Positions 37,909 through 49,303 of a DNA stretch of 64,000 nt are shown here, piece after piece. The notes below the pieces were generated by a model. The model ran no database searches. It had not been told where the DNA came from and saw only the letters and a program-made list of their open reading frames with translations. The stretch spans positions 7,219,422 to 7,283,421 of the forward strand of contig NC_135563.1 in NCBI RefSeq assembly GCF_964340395.1. Direction: 5' to 3'. The stretch is from Glandiceps talaboti. Lineage: Eukaryota; Hemichordata; Enteropneusta; Spengelidae. The translations under genes and the position numbers were made by a program. Position 1 is the stretch's first letter, and every line of letters begins with the position of its first letter.

Positions 37909-38300
37909 GAGGTTATGTTGTGCTTTTGTTTGTCTGTCTGTCTGTCTACAAACACAATATCTCAAAAACTAGAGCGTCGATTCTAATGAAACTTGCTACA
38001 CATCCATATGTTAATCACAAGAACTGATTAGATTTTGGTAAACATCCAATGAATATTAATTAGTCATTTGCATAATTAATGATTTGCAGTAATTGAGCTA
38101 CATCTTAGGAATGCACACTTCAAATTCAACATAATTTGGTACATGTGTTAACTATAACAAAGCGCATATGTTTTTTATAGTGGAAAGGAATCCATTCCTT
38201 TAGTCTATCAGGCAGTGCTCATTTGAGCATTTGATGCAATCCGTCTGTATGTATGTATGTCAATCTGTCTACACTCATTTCTCGACCAAGCACCAGTCAA
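37909..38300. repeat. TCTG-rich interspersed repeat
   Basis: Starts GGTTATGTTGTGCTTTTG, then TGTCTGTCTGTCTGTC and ATATCTCAAAAACTAGAGCG. The word order (tetranucleotide run, 'ctcaaaaact', 'gaaacttgctaca') is like a repeat common in marine invertebrate genomes. A second weaker block with GTCTGTATGTATGTATGTC lies near 38250. Confidence 0.45.
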
Positions 38301-38465
38301 TTTCTGGTACAAAGGTAAGATTCTAGATTGGACAAGTGCAAGCTCACCAATTTTTCTTACTGAACTTCATGTATATTTGTGCACACCATCTGTACCAATA
38401 GTTTACTGGATAGCTCATAATGACTTGACTAAATAGTTTGAGCCAAATACAGGTGTAATGCCATA

Positions 38466-38921
38466 AGGGACAATCAAACAATGTCACACATACTTGGTAA
38501 GCCAACTTCAAGGTGGGAGGGGTGTGGCATCAGTGCAATTGCTGAACTTGATTTTCGTTCGCACTTCTAACCAAATTTCACACCTTCAATGATAAATTTT
38601 CTGTATTTACTAGTGAAATGTTGATGAATTGATAGACATTTACTTCTAATGTGAGATACAGTGCTAGGTTTCCGGTAGTACTTTGATGTGTTTACCATCA
38701 TCTCATCAGTAAACAGGTTCATAAGGTTGGAACTTCATGTTTACAATCATGTTTTTACATTGCATCGATTGTAGTGCTGTGACCACTACAGTTTTGATCA
38801 TGGTTTACATCATATATAAAAGTGTGATGTCATACTTGTGAACGAGGGGGAGGGGGTTTTGTCCTAAACGAACGATGCTCGTTTATCAATTGAGCTTGTG
38901 TGACATTGTGCGATCGTTCCT
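38466..38921. mobile_element. Non-autonomous DNA transposon family E, copy 1
   Basis: Inverted ends AGGGACAATC and GATCGTTCC, with subterminal AATGTCACACA and TGTGTGACATTG. A G-rich tract is near the right end and GTTTACATCAT near the middle. The element is the reverse-complement relative of 51716-52198, which supports it as a unit. About 456 bases, no coding frame. Confidence 0.75.
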
Positions 38922-40019
38922 GAAGAGAATTTAGTCACAACACTTCCCTACAATGTATGTGTGATCAATCTATTTCAGATTATTTTCTCGCCAAGGAATC
39001 CTTGACAAACACCTAATCATGTTTGAGACTAACACCAAATTATTGACGAGTAATGTTGAATCATGACTTACTAATAATTGAGTGTTTGTATGATATTTGA
39101 AAATGTCGTTTTAAAAAAGTTATGCCACTCCTCAAATAAAATCAAGTATTGCAAGACCTAGACTGAATACCATATAATGCAAACCTTTGGAATGAAGTTA
39201 CTCCAGCAGAATATGAAGTCTTAACTGGATGAATACAGACTGTATTGTATTATACAGTATTACAAATATTAATTGCAAGATATTGATAAATCATAATGAA
39301 ACACAGCACACTGTTTAGCAGAACAGCATGTGTGTTATGCACAAAGTGATATCAGTTTGAGGACAGTTGTGGTGATAGATTACACAGTACAGTTGGGTCG
39401 TTTTCAATTTCCTGGGGGGGGGGGGGGGTCCTTGACACTACATTATTTAGATACCCCACCCTCTGGCCTCATCCCCAAATGTTAATTGATCTAAGGCTAG
39501 CTTTATAGAAGTAACACTGCTAGTAATAAAGATGAAGAATGACAATTTTTCATTTCAATTCTACTCAAAAAGAGTTTGGTTTCTGCATCATCGATTTTAG
39601 AGCTGAACGAACCAGGACCATCTCTTCCACATGCATGTGCTAGCGTCATTTAAGACCGAGTGTGATGTAAATATCATTTGTAGTCAATATTTAAACCACC
39701 AATGACAGATCATTGATTATTTTATCATTGTACATTGACTAATAATGACATTTTCATATCACTCAAATAAATCACATACTCTCTACAAGGAGTTTTCAAT
39801 CATCATCATAATCAATACATACAATGTGTTTAAAATTATATTTTATTACCATATTAAATCAAACAAAAAATCTTGTGTTCATTTAATGAAACTTAAGTAC
39901 ATGTAAATGGTATTAATTCACACCTGCATTGAAACTAACTTATAGTCATCTTCAATATGACTTCTTTAACAATTACCATCCTATATATCAGTTTTACAGT
40001 GAATTTCACAATACCGGGC

Positions 40020-40372
40020 ACCTTTTCTGTTTGATACAATCACGAAGAAACCATTGTCAACAATAAACTGCATATTCCACACTTCAATAGCAAGATCGCA
40101 TTTTTTGCTACATTTAGTCTAAATGAAACAAACCAGTTAAATGTATTTCAACTCCATGCAGACATTTGGGCACCAATGATTTTCTTAGTATCAAACACTC
40201 GATGAAGGACGCATAAATGTCCTTCATGGTGTTCATTTGATGTTTGTATGATGTGTAGTTCATTTCACTTAGACAAAATGTAACAAGAAACTGTACTCAT
40301 TCAATCCTGCTATCTTAAAGTGTAGCATGTCCAGTTTCTTATTGGTTTGTGTGTGGTTGTATAAAACAGAAA
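40020..40372. mobile_element. Palindromic repeat family H, copy 1
   Basis: The left arm has TTTGATACAATCACG and AAGAAACCATTG; the right arm has TAGCATGTCCAGTTTCTTATTGG and TGGTTGTATAAAACA. Inner AATAGCAAGATCG and CTGCTATCTTAAAG are also complementary. The second copy runs off the window end at 63717-64000. Confidence 0.65.
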
Positions 40373-41366
40373 GCTGCACGGTACTGTGAAATAGACTGTA
40401 GCTGTTCTCTATGTAAGCATGAATAAATACCTACAATATGTCATCCCGGATCCCAGAACGACTCCTCAGTACACAAATAATCTTTCACTTGAAGCTATCC
40501 GACTAGTGCAGTACATCTAAAAGTTGTGATGAAATAAAATGTTGATTCGTAACAATCTTTCAGTTGGTACTATCTAGCTGATAATGTAAGTATAATGGTT
40601 AACCTAACTATAATCCTCCTTTGTAGATACCATGCATTCTCCCAAGTCAGCGCACATATTCCTGCTGATGCACCAAAATATGAAATGTGGCAAGCACATT
40701 GTGGATGGTGCTGTAAGGAAGTCTGTGGTTTATGATGATGTGAAATACTTGCACTCCATTGTGTAACTATCACAAATTAAATGAATCAGTATTTTGTATT
40801 AAAAGTGGAAGTATTTTGAAAATTATAGAGTATGTATATGGGAGATAAAAACAAGGAAAAAATCACCAGATTATGAGATTTTAATACTTCTTACAGGTAA
40901 TTTGGCCTATAATTTGAAAATAAGGAAATACACCGAGTGCAACAGTACAACCTATTGAAGGAATGAACTATGTCTATAGTGGGTATACAGGTATACCTTA
41001 TCACAGAGATCTTGAGACACCATAGTGTCAAGGTAAAGTCATCCCTTTTCACTGACTATACTATTACAATTAAAAGATGGTGCCGTGTCTTTCTTCTTGT
41101 GTGTGTGTGTGTGTGTGTGTTTTGACAACTGAAATCTTGGTGATGTCTACTGTTCAAATTGTGCTAACTACAGAAGTGGCTACTCTGGATCCATGAATCA
41201 AATTAAAGTACTGAAAAATCTTCCATCTAGTTCCTAACTGTATACTAATTCAATTCTACACTAAAGCCAATTAAGATCAAAAGTTTGAAACAGTTTGAAG
41301 AACAATTTAATGCACTTGGGTTATTTCATCTTTAAAACTAACACTTCCATTTGAGGAATTGAACAG

Positions 41367-43029
41367 CTAAATGCCACTTAGTTCAAACAGCTTTGTGCCA
41401 AGATTTTCTATGCGTTCTCGGTATTCCAGTTTGATGTAGTTTCCTTCAGGAACCCCATTGAAGCCATGCATGACACCCCAGCAGCAGGCTGCAATCACAC
41501 CTGTGGAATCACTATCACCAGCATGGAACATGGAATGACTGCACAGCTTCTCCCAGTCACTTCCACAGGCTAATAAAGAATCATATCTGAGAAGAGAGAA
41601 TAGAATAACAGGTGAAAGGAAATGTCCAATCAAGTGAAATCAGAATTTATAATGTACATGTGTAAGACAAATGGTTTCAAGTGGGTCATGTCATGATGGT
41701 TGAATGGTTAGAGTGGCTGGCTTGGAATCTATAGGTTGCCTAGTGTGAGCTGTGTTGCTATTTATTGCCGAATGGCTTCCCTAGCCCTTAGGAAAGATTT
41801 GAACCATGATTTTGCATGATTTTCGTATGATTCCGCGAACTACAAATTCTCGCCTACCGGCGCGAATTTGTATTAGTTCGCGGAATCATACTCGGAGCAT
41901 TATGACGTAAAACTAACATTGATTTCATGGGATTATATATAAATATGACATGCATAGATATTTGATATCAAGTTGATACTGTTTCTATTTTGTATAAATT
42001 TATGCAAATATGATCACATTTGCATAAGCCATATATGGCATTTCTGAAACCTATCATCATCATCATCACTGTTATCAATTCAATGATACATGTACATATA
42101 AACAGATATCTTCTCAATGTGCAACCTTTGAATTCCTCTGTAGATAATTTGTTTAGTTACAGTTCTGGCAATTTTTGTATATATCTTACTTACGCAATCA
42201 TTGGAGCATCATGTCCACTTCTCCCTGCCCATCCATCTAAACTCAAAGTTTTATAGAACACATCTCTGTCTTCGACTCCATAATTGGAAGGGAATTTAGG
42301 TGACGCCTCTCCATCTAAAATTCCTCGTGTTTCCAGGTATTTCTTCCAGCTTGTACCAAAGTATGACCAGGCGTCTTCATTTTCTTTGACAAATTTCCCC
42401 GCTGAGATGACATATTCGAGAGCTCTCGGAAGCACAGACAACAAGCCTACGCCCCATTCTCGCAACGGCTTGCCTTGAACCGAATAGGCGGTGAAAAGAG
42501 CAGAGGCCAAACTTCCAAGGTAGCCAGTGGGATGGTGATGTGTCATACGACCACTTTCAACTGATGCGGCGACCAGCTCGTCTAGTTGGCTTGGTTTTGG
42601 ATAGCGTAAACCGATGCACATTGATCGCATTGCAGCACCGCAACCAGTGCCTGTTGGGTTGAAAGGAATGCAATAACCGTTCGGTGACCCCGGTTTCAAC
42701 AAGGCAGTTCCCATCAAACTTGTAGGGCCTGGTTTTCGTCCCTCCATATCACCCATACATTCAACATATTTAGACGCTAGTTCCTGGTACAACTCCTCGT
42801 CAGATTTGTTCGTTGCCAGTGCTTCTCCCGTAGCAATGTGCATGATGGTATCGTCGCTGATGGGCCATCCTGGTAACTCTGCTACAATGTTTTTCAATCC
42901 TCCCAGTTCTGCAAGCTCTTTGTGAATCTGGGGACCCGAAGTACAGTACTCCCACTCTTGGTTTTTATATCCAAGGGCATCACCTGACCCGCTTAACACC
43001 ATGGCGGCTCGATACGCCTCAAGAGACAT
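41367..43029 (-). CDS. ADPRH: ADP-ribosylarginine hydrolase, ARH1 type (2 exons, 351 aa)
   Basis: Exons on the minus strand: 43029-42194 and 41586-41367, with a GTAAGT donor and TTCTCAG acceptor; phase 2 joins cleanly to 1056 nt with stop (human about 357 aa). The enzyme removes ADP-ribose from arginine residues, reversing mono-ADP-ribosylation in the cytosol, using two magnesium ions. Metal-binding motifs are intact: SDDT at 58-61 and GDSDST at 302-307. Other matches are MVLSGSGDALGY near 10-21, GCGAAMRSMCIGLRYP, SGRMTHHHPTGYLGSLASALFTAY, RGILDGE and GWAGRSGHDAPMIA. The intact acidic motifs favour an active ARH1 rather than the catalytically altered ADPRHL1. The intron contains a SINE fragment and a small hairpin. 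Confidence 0.95.
41684..41815 (+). mobile_element. Truncated SINE in ADPRH intron
   Basis: GTCATGATGG, GAATGGTTAGAGTGGC, GGCTTGGAATCT and GAACCATGATTTTGC align with the head of the SINE at 16155-16510. It breaks off after about 130 bases, so only the tRNA-like head and the start of the body remain. Confidence 0.7.
41825..41891. repeat. Short perfect-arm hairpin in ADPRH intron
   Basis: GTATGATTCCGCGAACT at 41825-41841 is exactly complementary to 41875-41891. The inner parts (ACAAATTC against GAATTTGT) extend the stem, leaving a GC-rich loop. Confidence 0.85.
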
Positions 43030-43529
43030 GCTTGGTTAGTTAATGGCAGGTAAAAACGAACGTACAGTAGTAGGCTATAGACTAGTCTGGAATGCACACT
43101 ACAACAAGCCGTATTTTTAGGACCGTATTTTTATTCTGTCCCCTCAACTTAACAGTTTTTTCAGTGGTGATCGATCGATGAAATGACACCCTAGGTTACC
43201 CACCATATATATTTACACATAAAAAAAATCATACAAATTAACACCATACATTGTTTATTGCTATAATTTGTACACGTGTAAGTAGCTCTGATGTAAGATA
43301 CAGTCGTCGGCGCGCCGCGAACTTCGGTTTCCGTGGTATGTATCACGATGGCCGCTTGATCGCATGATTGGCCTTGAATGACCTCTTGATTTGTGTGTAA
43401 TGCGCATGCCCAGGTATATCATCGAGTTACGCGACTGTGATCACAGAGTGGCTTGCAAGTTGCAGGGCAAAAGTATTATTCTTATTTTAGCTATATAGTA
43501 TTTTATATTTTTCTGAGTTACAAACTAAC

Positions 43530-44402
43530 TATGGGAAGCCGTTCAGGCCAAAAGTTTTTTTTTATTTTTGCTATAGTATTTTATATTTTTCGTACTTACA
43601 AACTAATTTTAACAGTTTATGTACTTTTATTCCATGTTCACATTATTTTAATTGAAATAAGTTTGCATTTATTTGAGAATATTGTTTTATTTTTCGTCAA
43701 ACCAGAATTATTTTAAGGATTATATATAATTGAAAGTCAAAATATTTTTTTTGTTAAAGTTTTTTATTTTATTTTTTAATTTAAAAAAAAAAATTTCAAC
43801 TTTTTTTTTTTTTTTCTTCCCAACTTTTTTTTTTGGCCGAGTCTGATGACCAGCGCCTGTCACGAGTACGTCGTGCTCGTGACAGGCATGTCCTTCGACA
43901 TCCATTACGACGTGTTTCGGCGTCAAATACACCTTCTCATTACCTTCGAAATTGGTCGCTCAAACATTATATTAGATCTCAAAACTGTTAATTTACGTGT
44001 GATATTATCTGTTTTTTCCAACAACCGCGACTTCAGCCGCGTACACCGTCACGTTAAGGTTATGACCGCATGTATGATGTATTACATGATGTAGTACGTA
44101 GGACACGACACGATCCATGTGCAAAGGGTAATGGTACGTAGTTAATCTAAAACAACTAAAGTTTGTTGCATCAATAACAATTACATTCATTATTGTGAAA
44201 CTGACCAGAATTGAAATAAGATGGTACACTATAATGTGAGCGTGAGCAAAACAGCTTTAGGAACAAAAACGCGAGGAAAACGAACGCGTATTTCCAATGG
44301 GTCAGTCAGGTACTACTTCTTGTGCGAGTGCACATGTTGACGTCGACCTGCTGTATTACATACCAACCTTAACCAGCTTTTATCGCCTTGTTATCATCAT
44401 CA

Positions 44403-44469
<67 letters not shown>

Positions 44470-45412
44470 AAAGATTCAGTTTACTTCATCGTACATTGTA
44501 GTATACATTCTCTCTGAGTACACATGCATATATCATGAAAAGTTGAGAACAACACGTCTACTAGACTGTCGACAGTCGCTCGCGCCTTTTTTTCCTACGT
44601 TTTATCTAAACTCCGGTCCGGCGCAACACTAGTATAATTGCAAATTGATTTCGAGGGCCGAATTGCTCGATCACTCGGGCCTTCGGCCCTCGATATCAGT
44701 TTGCGATTAGACTAGTGTTGCGCCGGATCGGAGTTTAGATAAAACGTAGGGGGAAAAAGGCGCGAGCGACTGTCGACAGTCTACACGTCTACGTATGTAA
44801 TACAGCAGGTCGACGTCAACATGTGCGCTCGTACTAGAAGTACCTGACTGACCGTTTGGAAATACCTTTACCCATTGCACATGGATCGTACGCGGCTGAA
44901 GTCGCGGTTGTTGGAAAAAACAGATACTATCACACGTGAATTAAGAGTTTTGAGATCGGATATAATGTTTGAGCGATCAATTTCGAAGGTAATAAGAACG
45001 TGTACGTAACGTAATGCCATGGATGTCAAAGGTCACGCCTCGTACTCGTGACAGGCGCCGGGTACAAGCACGACGTGTTCTGCACCGGCGCCTGTCAGCA
45101 GACTCGGCCAAAAAAAAAAAAGTTGAGAGAAAAAAAAAAAGTTGAAATTTTTTTTTTAAATTAAAAGAATAAAATAAAATAACTTTAACAAAAAATATAT
45201 TTTGACTTTCAATTATATATAATCCTTTAAAAAATTCTGGTTTGACGAAAAATAAAACAACATTCCCAAATAAATGGAAACTTATTTCAATTAAAATAAT
45301 GTAACCATGGAATAAAAGTACATAAACGGTTAAAATTAGTTTGTAAGTACGAAAAATATAAAATACTACAGCTAAAATAAAAAAATACTTTTGGCCTGAA
45401 CGGCTTCCCATA
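43530..45412. mobile_element. Large foldback (inverted-repeat) element, ~1.9 kb
   Basis: Both ends carry ATGGGAAGCCGTTCAGGCC as inverted copies (43531-43549 and its complement ending 45410). The arms pair inward over most of their length: GACTTTCAATTATATATAATCC, CGAGTCTG with GACAGGCGCC, TTGTTGGAAAAAACAG with CGGCTGAAGTCGCGG, CTGTCGACAGTC with GCGCGAGCG, and GCGCAACACTAGT. The centre is near 44670, within GGGCCTTCGGCCC. The left arm is longer by about 155 bases (44133-44290) and by a CGT/GTT microsatellite block (about 44357-44540), both absent from the right arm. No transposase frame. Sits between ADPRH and PLPP. Confidence 0.85.
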
Positions 45413-45934
45413 ACTAACCCTTTATGTGTAGTTTTCGATGGAATCCACACTTTTTAACATTTTTTAATTCAAACAAGTTTTTCATTTATTTTAGATTATT
45501 GTTGTTTTATGGACTTTATTTTGATTTATTTTTCGTCAAATCAGAATCTATTTATGGGTTATATATAATTGAAAGTCAAAATATATGTATTTTTTTAAAT
45601 TGTATACAATTGAAAGTCAAAAATATATTTTTTTCAAATTTTTTTTTCAAGTTTTTTTTTTTTTTTAAATCGAAAATAATTAATATCAGATTGTGGTCAA
45701 AAACTAGGGAGTGAAAGGGAGACTACTAGTACTCAAATTTTATGTAGTATTATTACTACCTTGACATGTTAAAATAGCACCAGAAAGTATTCTTTTAGTA
45801 CTTGAATTTCAAAAATCTCCAGGGGCAGGAGGGGGAAATCCCTTCCCGTACCCACCCCCACCTGGTTCCCTCAAACTTTGATTCAACATTTTTTTAAATA
45901 TATTGTTTCGTCCAATTTCCAATTTTAGTAACTA

Positions 45935-46062
45935 CTTTGCCCGTGCGCGTGAACAAGTGTTGTCATCGCCACCATGGTTATTTGTAGATGATATCGACAA
46001 TAAACACTAGCTTATTCTTGCCAGAGAGGGCGCTGTTTCGCAAAATATTATGGATAGGCTAT
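45935..46062. repeat. Repeat family K, copy 2
   Basis: GAACAAGTGTTGTCATCGCC, TGTAGATGATATCGACA, CTTGCCAGAGAGGGCG and GCAAAATATTATGG match 35826-36030 in the same order. Confidence 0.6.
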
Positions 46063-46352
46063 ATGGGCGCAACTAAAAATATATTTTTTTTATTTTAACA
46101 TTTATGGAGCTAAAAATGTAGGTCTGTCGGCTTATGATAAACTGTGCAGACAAAAAAATAGGACTACCCTAATGTCTAGCTGCTTGTAATGATACTAAAA
46201 CGACTTATAAATATAACTTTTGTTTTGTTTTGTTTGTTGTTTGTTTTTACTACACAAAGGTCATACTTTCCGAGATCAGAAGGGTGTTTTATGCAACCTC
46301 AGGCGACTCACCGACAAGTCTGTGGACTACTATAGTATAGAGACTATTACTC

Positions 46353-46539
46353 CGTTCACACTAGGACCTATCCTCCGGAGAATCAGTGACTTAAATTAAC
46401 TCCGGAGGTAATTTGCGTGTGTGAATGGTCGACTCCGGAGAATCTGTGGATTATTTTACTGCGGAGGTTTTGGTTGATTCAGCTCCGGAGATCCTCCGGA
46501 GGAAAGGATTAGCTTGTACTCAGTTGTAGGTGTGAACGC
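46353..46539. repeat. Small inverted-repeat element with CTCCGGAG motifs
   Basis: Bounded by CGTTCACAC and GTGTGAACG. Inside there are five CTCCGGAG-like palindromes, two of them in TCCTCCGGAG at the outer edges. About 187 bases, non-coding. Confidence 0.6.
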
Positions 46540-48960
46540 TTTACGCCGGTGTAAGCGCCCTCAATCGGTGTATTGCAGTCATCGCACTAATTTCCCCGGT
46601 CAGCAAATTACCATGTTGCCAGCTAATTAGTGCGCAATATTGAGAGTTCGATCGACAATTACCGAGCCACATGTTCATATTGTAAACTGATGTCGCCGCG
46701 TACTTAGGCCTTTCTTGTTTATTAGGATAGTGGTGTGTAGCACCATGGGTGAAGTCATAAAACTTTGTCCGGAAGAAACCATTTCATGTACTGGTTATAA
46801 GTTGGCATAAACACGTTTGTATTTATATACTCATCTTTACTATCACACTTTGGTAAGCTTGCTAATCTTTATTCAGAACCACCAATGTATTAAAAAAAAC
46901 ATTGAAGTCGGCAACGAATCATAAATATTGTTATTATTATTGATGTACCACACCACATCATCCCTTCAATGAATCATCCTCCCATGTAACGTTTATGTGG
47001 TTCACTCAAACTATGTCTTATACTAACTGCAATAACTGTAGCGTGTACTGTGATTTTGGGGTTCTTTCCTCTGTTTTTGTACCTTTTTCCGTTCCGATGT
47101 TTGACTGGAAGCAATCGCTACAATTTCTCCAACGGTAACGCAAATGGCCGAGGTCACAGTGAAAACGCCGTTTCAAAATGTTGCTACTTTTAGGTTTTCC
47201 TGTCGAATTGCAGAGCCAAACTTACGCGAAATATTATTAGGAGAACAAGACTCGTTAATTTGCTATTCAACCACCACATATTGCCCAAAATTTAACACGT
47301 GTGAGATACGTTTTCGTTACGATCTGAAAAGATACCTTATGTTTAGCACACGATGTCTTCGCCACCGTATTTACGGAAACTGCTATCAAAGAAGTTGTTG
47401 CCGAGATAGCACAGTAATTTGCGTAAATATTCTCTTCAGATTTTGTGGATTTCCTTTGTATTAACTCCCGATTATAAGTTTTAACAGTACATTTTGGCCG
47501 ACATATGAGCATCACAGCCATATAAGTTCAAACCGTCGCTGTGAGCATTGGAGGTACATGTATCTGTGAATATATGGTTTGTGTAAAAGTTGCTATTGAT
47601 GTCTACGTTTTAGGTACTTGTCCTCGGGTTTTAATTTTACGATATTTCCATCTTGAAGTTTTTTACTGAGACTGAATGTGAATGTACTCGGAAAAGTAAT
47701 GGGGTGACTGGGGGAACCCGTCCCGTTTTACATGTGCAAGTCAGATGGTGTCACGTAATTAATCTGCAAATAAATGCGGCTAGTTCTCAACATCACGTAA
47801 TTACGTACAATTAGTGTTCGGTAGGATTTTTTTTTCGTTTGGTTTACTGAAATATTTCATAGCAGACGACTGATGTGCGATGTGAAATTGATAACATATA
47901 TTGGGTCATTTCACCACTGAGTGCCGTAAGTGTTTGGAAGTTGACTATTGCGTGAATCATTTTTGACTTTTTTACCAGTGAATGTCTACGCCACACTTAT
48001 TCCTCTGAAGATTGTTCAGTTCAAATAAATTAAAGTAAAGACGATACGAGATTTGATAAATACTGATATTGTTACATGTACAGTACTACAGACATGCACA
48101 CAGTGCACAGATCACATACGGAAGTGCAAATTTGCCGCCATAACAACGAAAGGCCTTGCGTGGAAAGTATTTCGGAAGGCAGAATTTGCCTGCGGTCTCG
48201 TTGCGATATTATTTTTTTCATTAGCGGGTTGTTCACCATTTCCATCACTCCTACCTGGCTTACTAGCCGGAGAAAAGAAATTAGTTATTTGCCGTTTACT
48301 CATACTGAAACCGGCGGTGGTTCTCCGCCGTGTAGGCTATTTGCTGTACCATGGAAGTAGAACCATGGCTGTACTATGTCGACAAACTACCATTATTTGA
48401 GAAGAGACGTTTAATGTCAGGGGCAAACGGGAGTAGAGAAAAACCATACAACATGTCCCTCGCTAATAGTAATACACCCATGGTCCACAACAGCGAAAGA
48501 GGTAACAACTGGTGTGACTGAATTCAGAATTTGTACGAATAGAAAACACATGAATTCACGTTGGTCGACATGTCAACGTCGAGCGTGTTGCGTGGCTTGT
48601 CGAAATAAAAGTTAAACTGGGCATCACGACGCGACGACGAGTGAAATTGTTAACATGCTGCATGAGATCTGAGAAGACATCTTCGCTTATTTCTCGAACG
48701 CATGAACGTACACAGCAATAAACAGCAATAAAAAACACAAGGCAGTCTCTACAACTCATGTTGTTTACAATGATCGCACTATGCACTTATCGTTGAACTT
48801 ATCGTTTACGCCGGCGGATAATGGTGTCACATTGTGTGTGTGAACACATACAGCTGATCCCCTCTGTTTACTAATCGTTCTCACCTATTTACGCCGGAGA
48901 AAAAAAAACCACGAAAAAAGCAATATGAACATGCCTATATACTTGTGATTCAACGGAGTG
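46540..48960. other. Intergenic DNA upstream of PLPP, unassigned
   Basis: TTTACGCCGG occurs three times (46540, 48805, 48888). Open frames of 60-115 codons at 47144 and 48053 overlap frames in other phases and show no recognisable domain, splice context or start context, so they are not called as genes. Confidence 0.4.
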
Positions 48961-48970
48961 TGACACCAAA

Positions 48971-48980
48971 ACCGGAAGTG
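48971..48980 (+). promoter_or_regulatory. ETS-family site upstream of PLPP
   Basis: ACCGGAAGTG is an exact ETS consensus, 324 bases before the start codon, in a locally GC-richer stretch that continues with a CCAACCAGCTGG palindrome. Promoter role is inferred from position. Confidence 0.45.
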
Positions 48981-49303
48981 CCAACCAGCTGGTTGCCATA
49001 TTGATTTTTACATTGTGCGTGCGTGTGACTGAGAACGCGGACGCCGCTAGTGTTTTGATTGTCCTAAAGCAATCTGTTAGCTGTGGAACTCTTGATAGGA
49101 ATTACAGACGTCTGATTAGACTGAGGAGAACATGGACCGTTGACCAATTTTGATACATATCAGATCACTCATCTCGCTTTGGTTGGAGGTGTTGGCAATC
49201 TGGGCACCGAGCACTGCAGATTTGTCCACGTGGAAGTATTGACAGTCTTGAGGCTATGCTGTATTGACTGTCCGCTATGTTCCTGAAGTGTGATTTAAAC
49301 CAA

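Noticed and set aside
40627-40768. Possible isolated terminal exon on the plus strand after TTTGTAG, open for about 45 codons to a stop
   Set aside because: Two other frames are also open, no partner exon with matching phase was found upstream, and no family was recognised. The 22-base candidate before GTAAGT at 40585 does not join in frame.
42284-42478. 64-codon plus-strand frame
   Set aside because: Shadow of ADPRH exon 1 on the opposite strand.
47144-47464. 106-codon plus-strand open frame with many cysteines
   Set aside because: No domain, no signal peptide, an overlapping open frame on the other strand, and no visible promoter or splice context. Length is within chance expectation for this window.
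48053-48400. 115-codon plus-strand open frame with a hydrophobic segment
   Set aside because: A second overlapping frame of 94 codons and a minus-strand frame are equally good; no family match.
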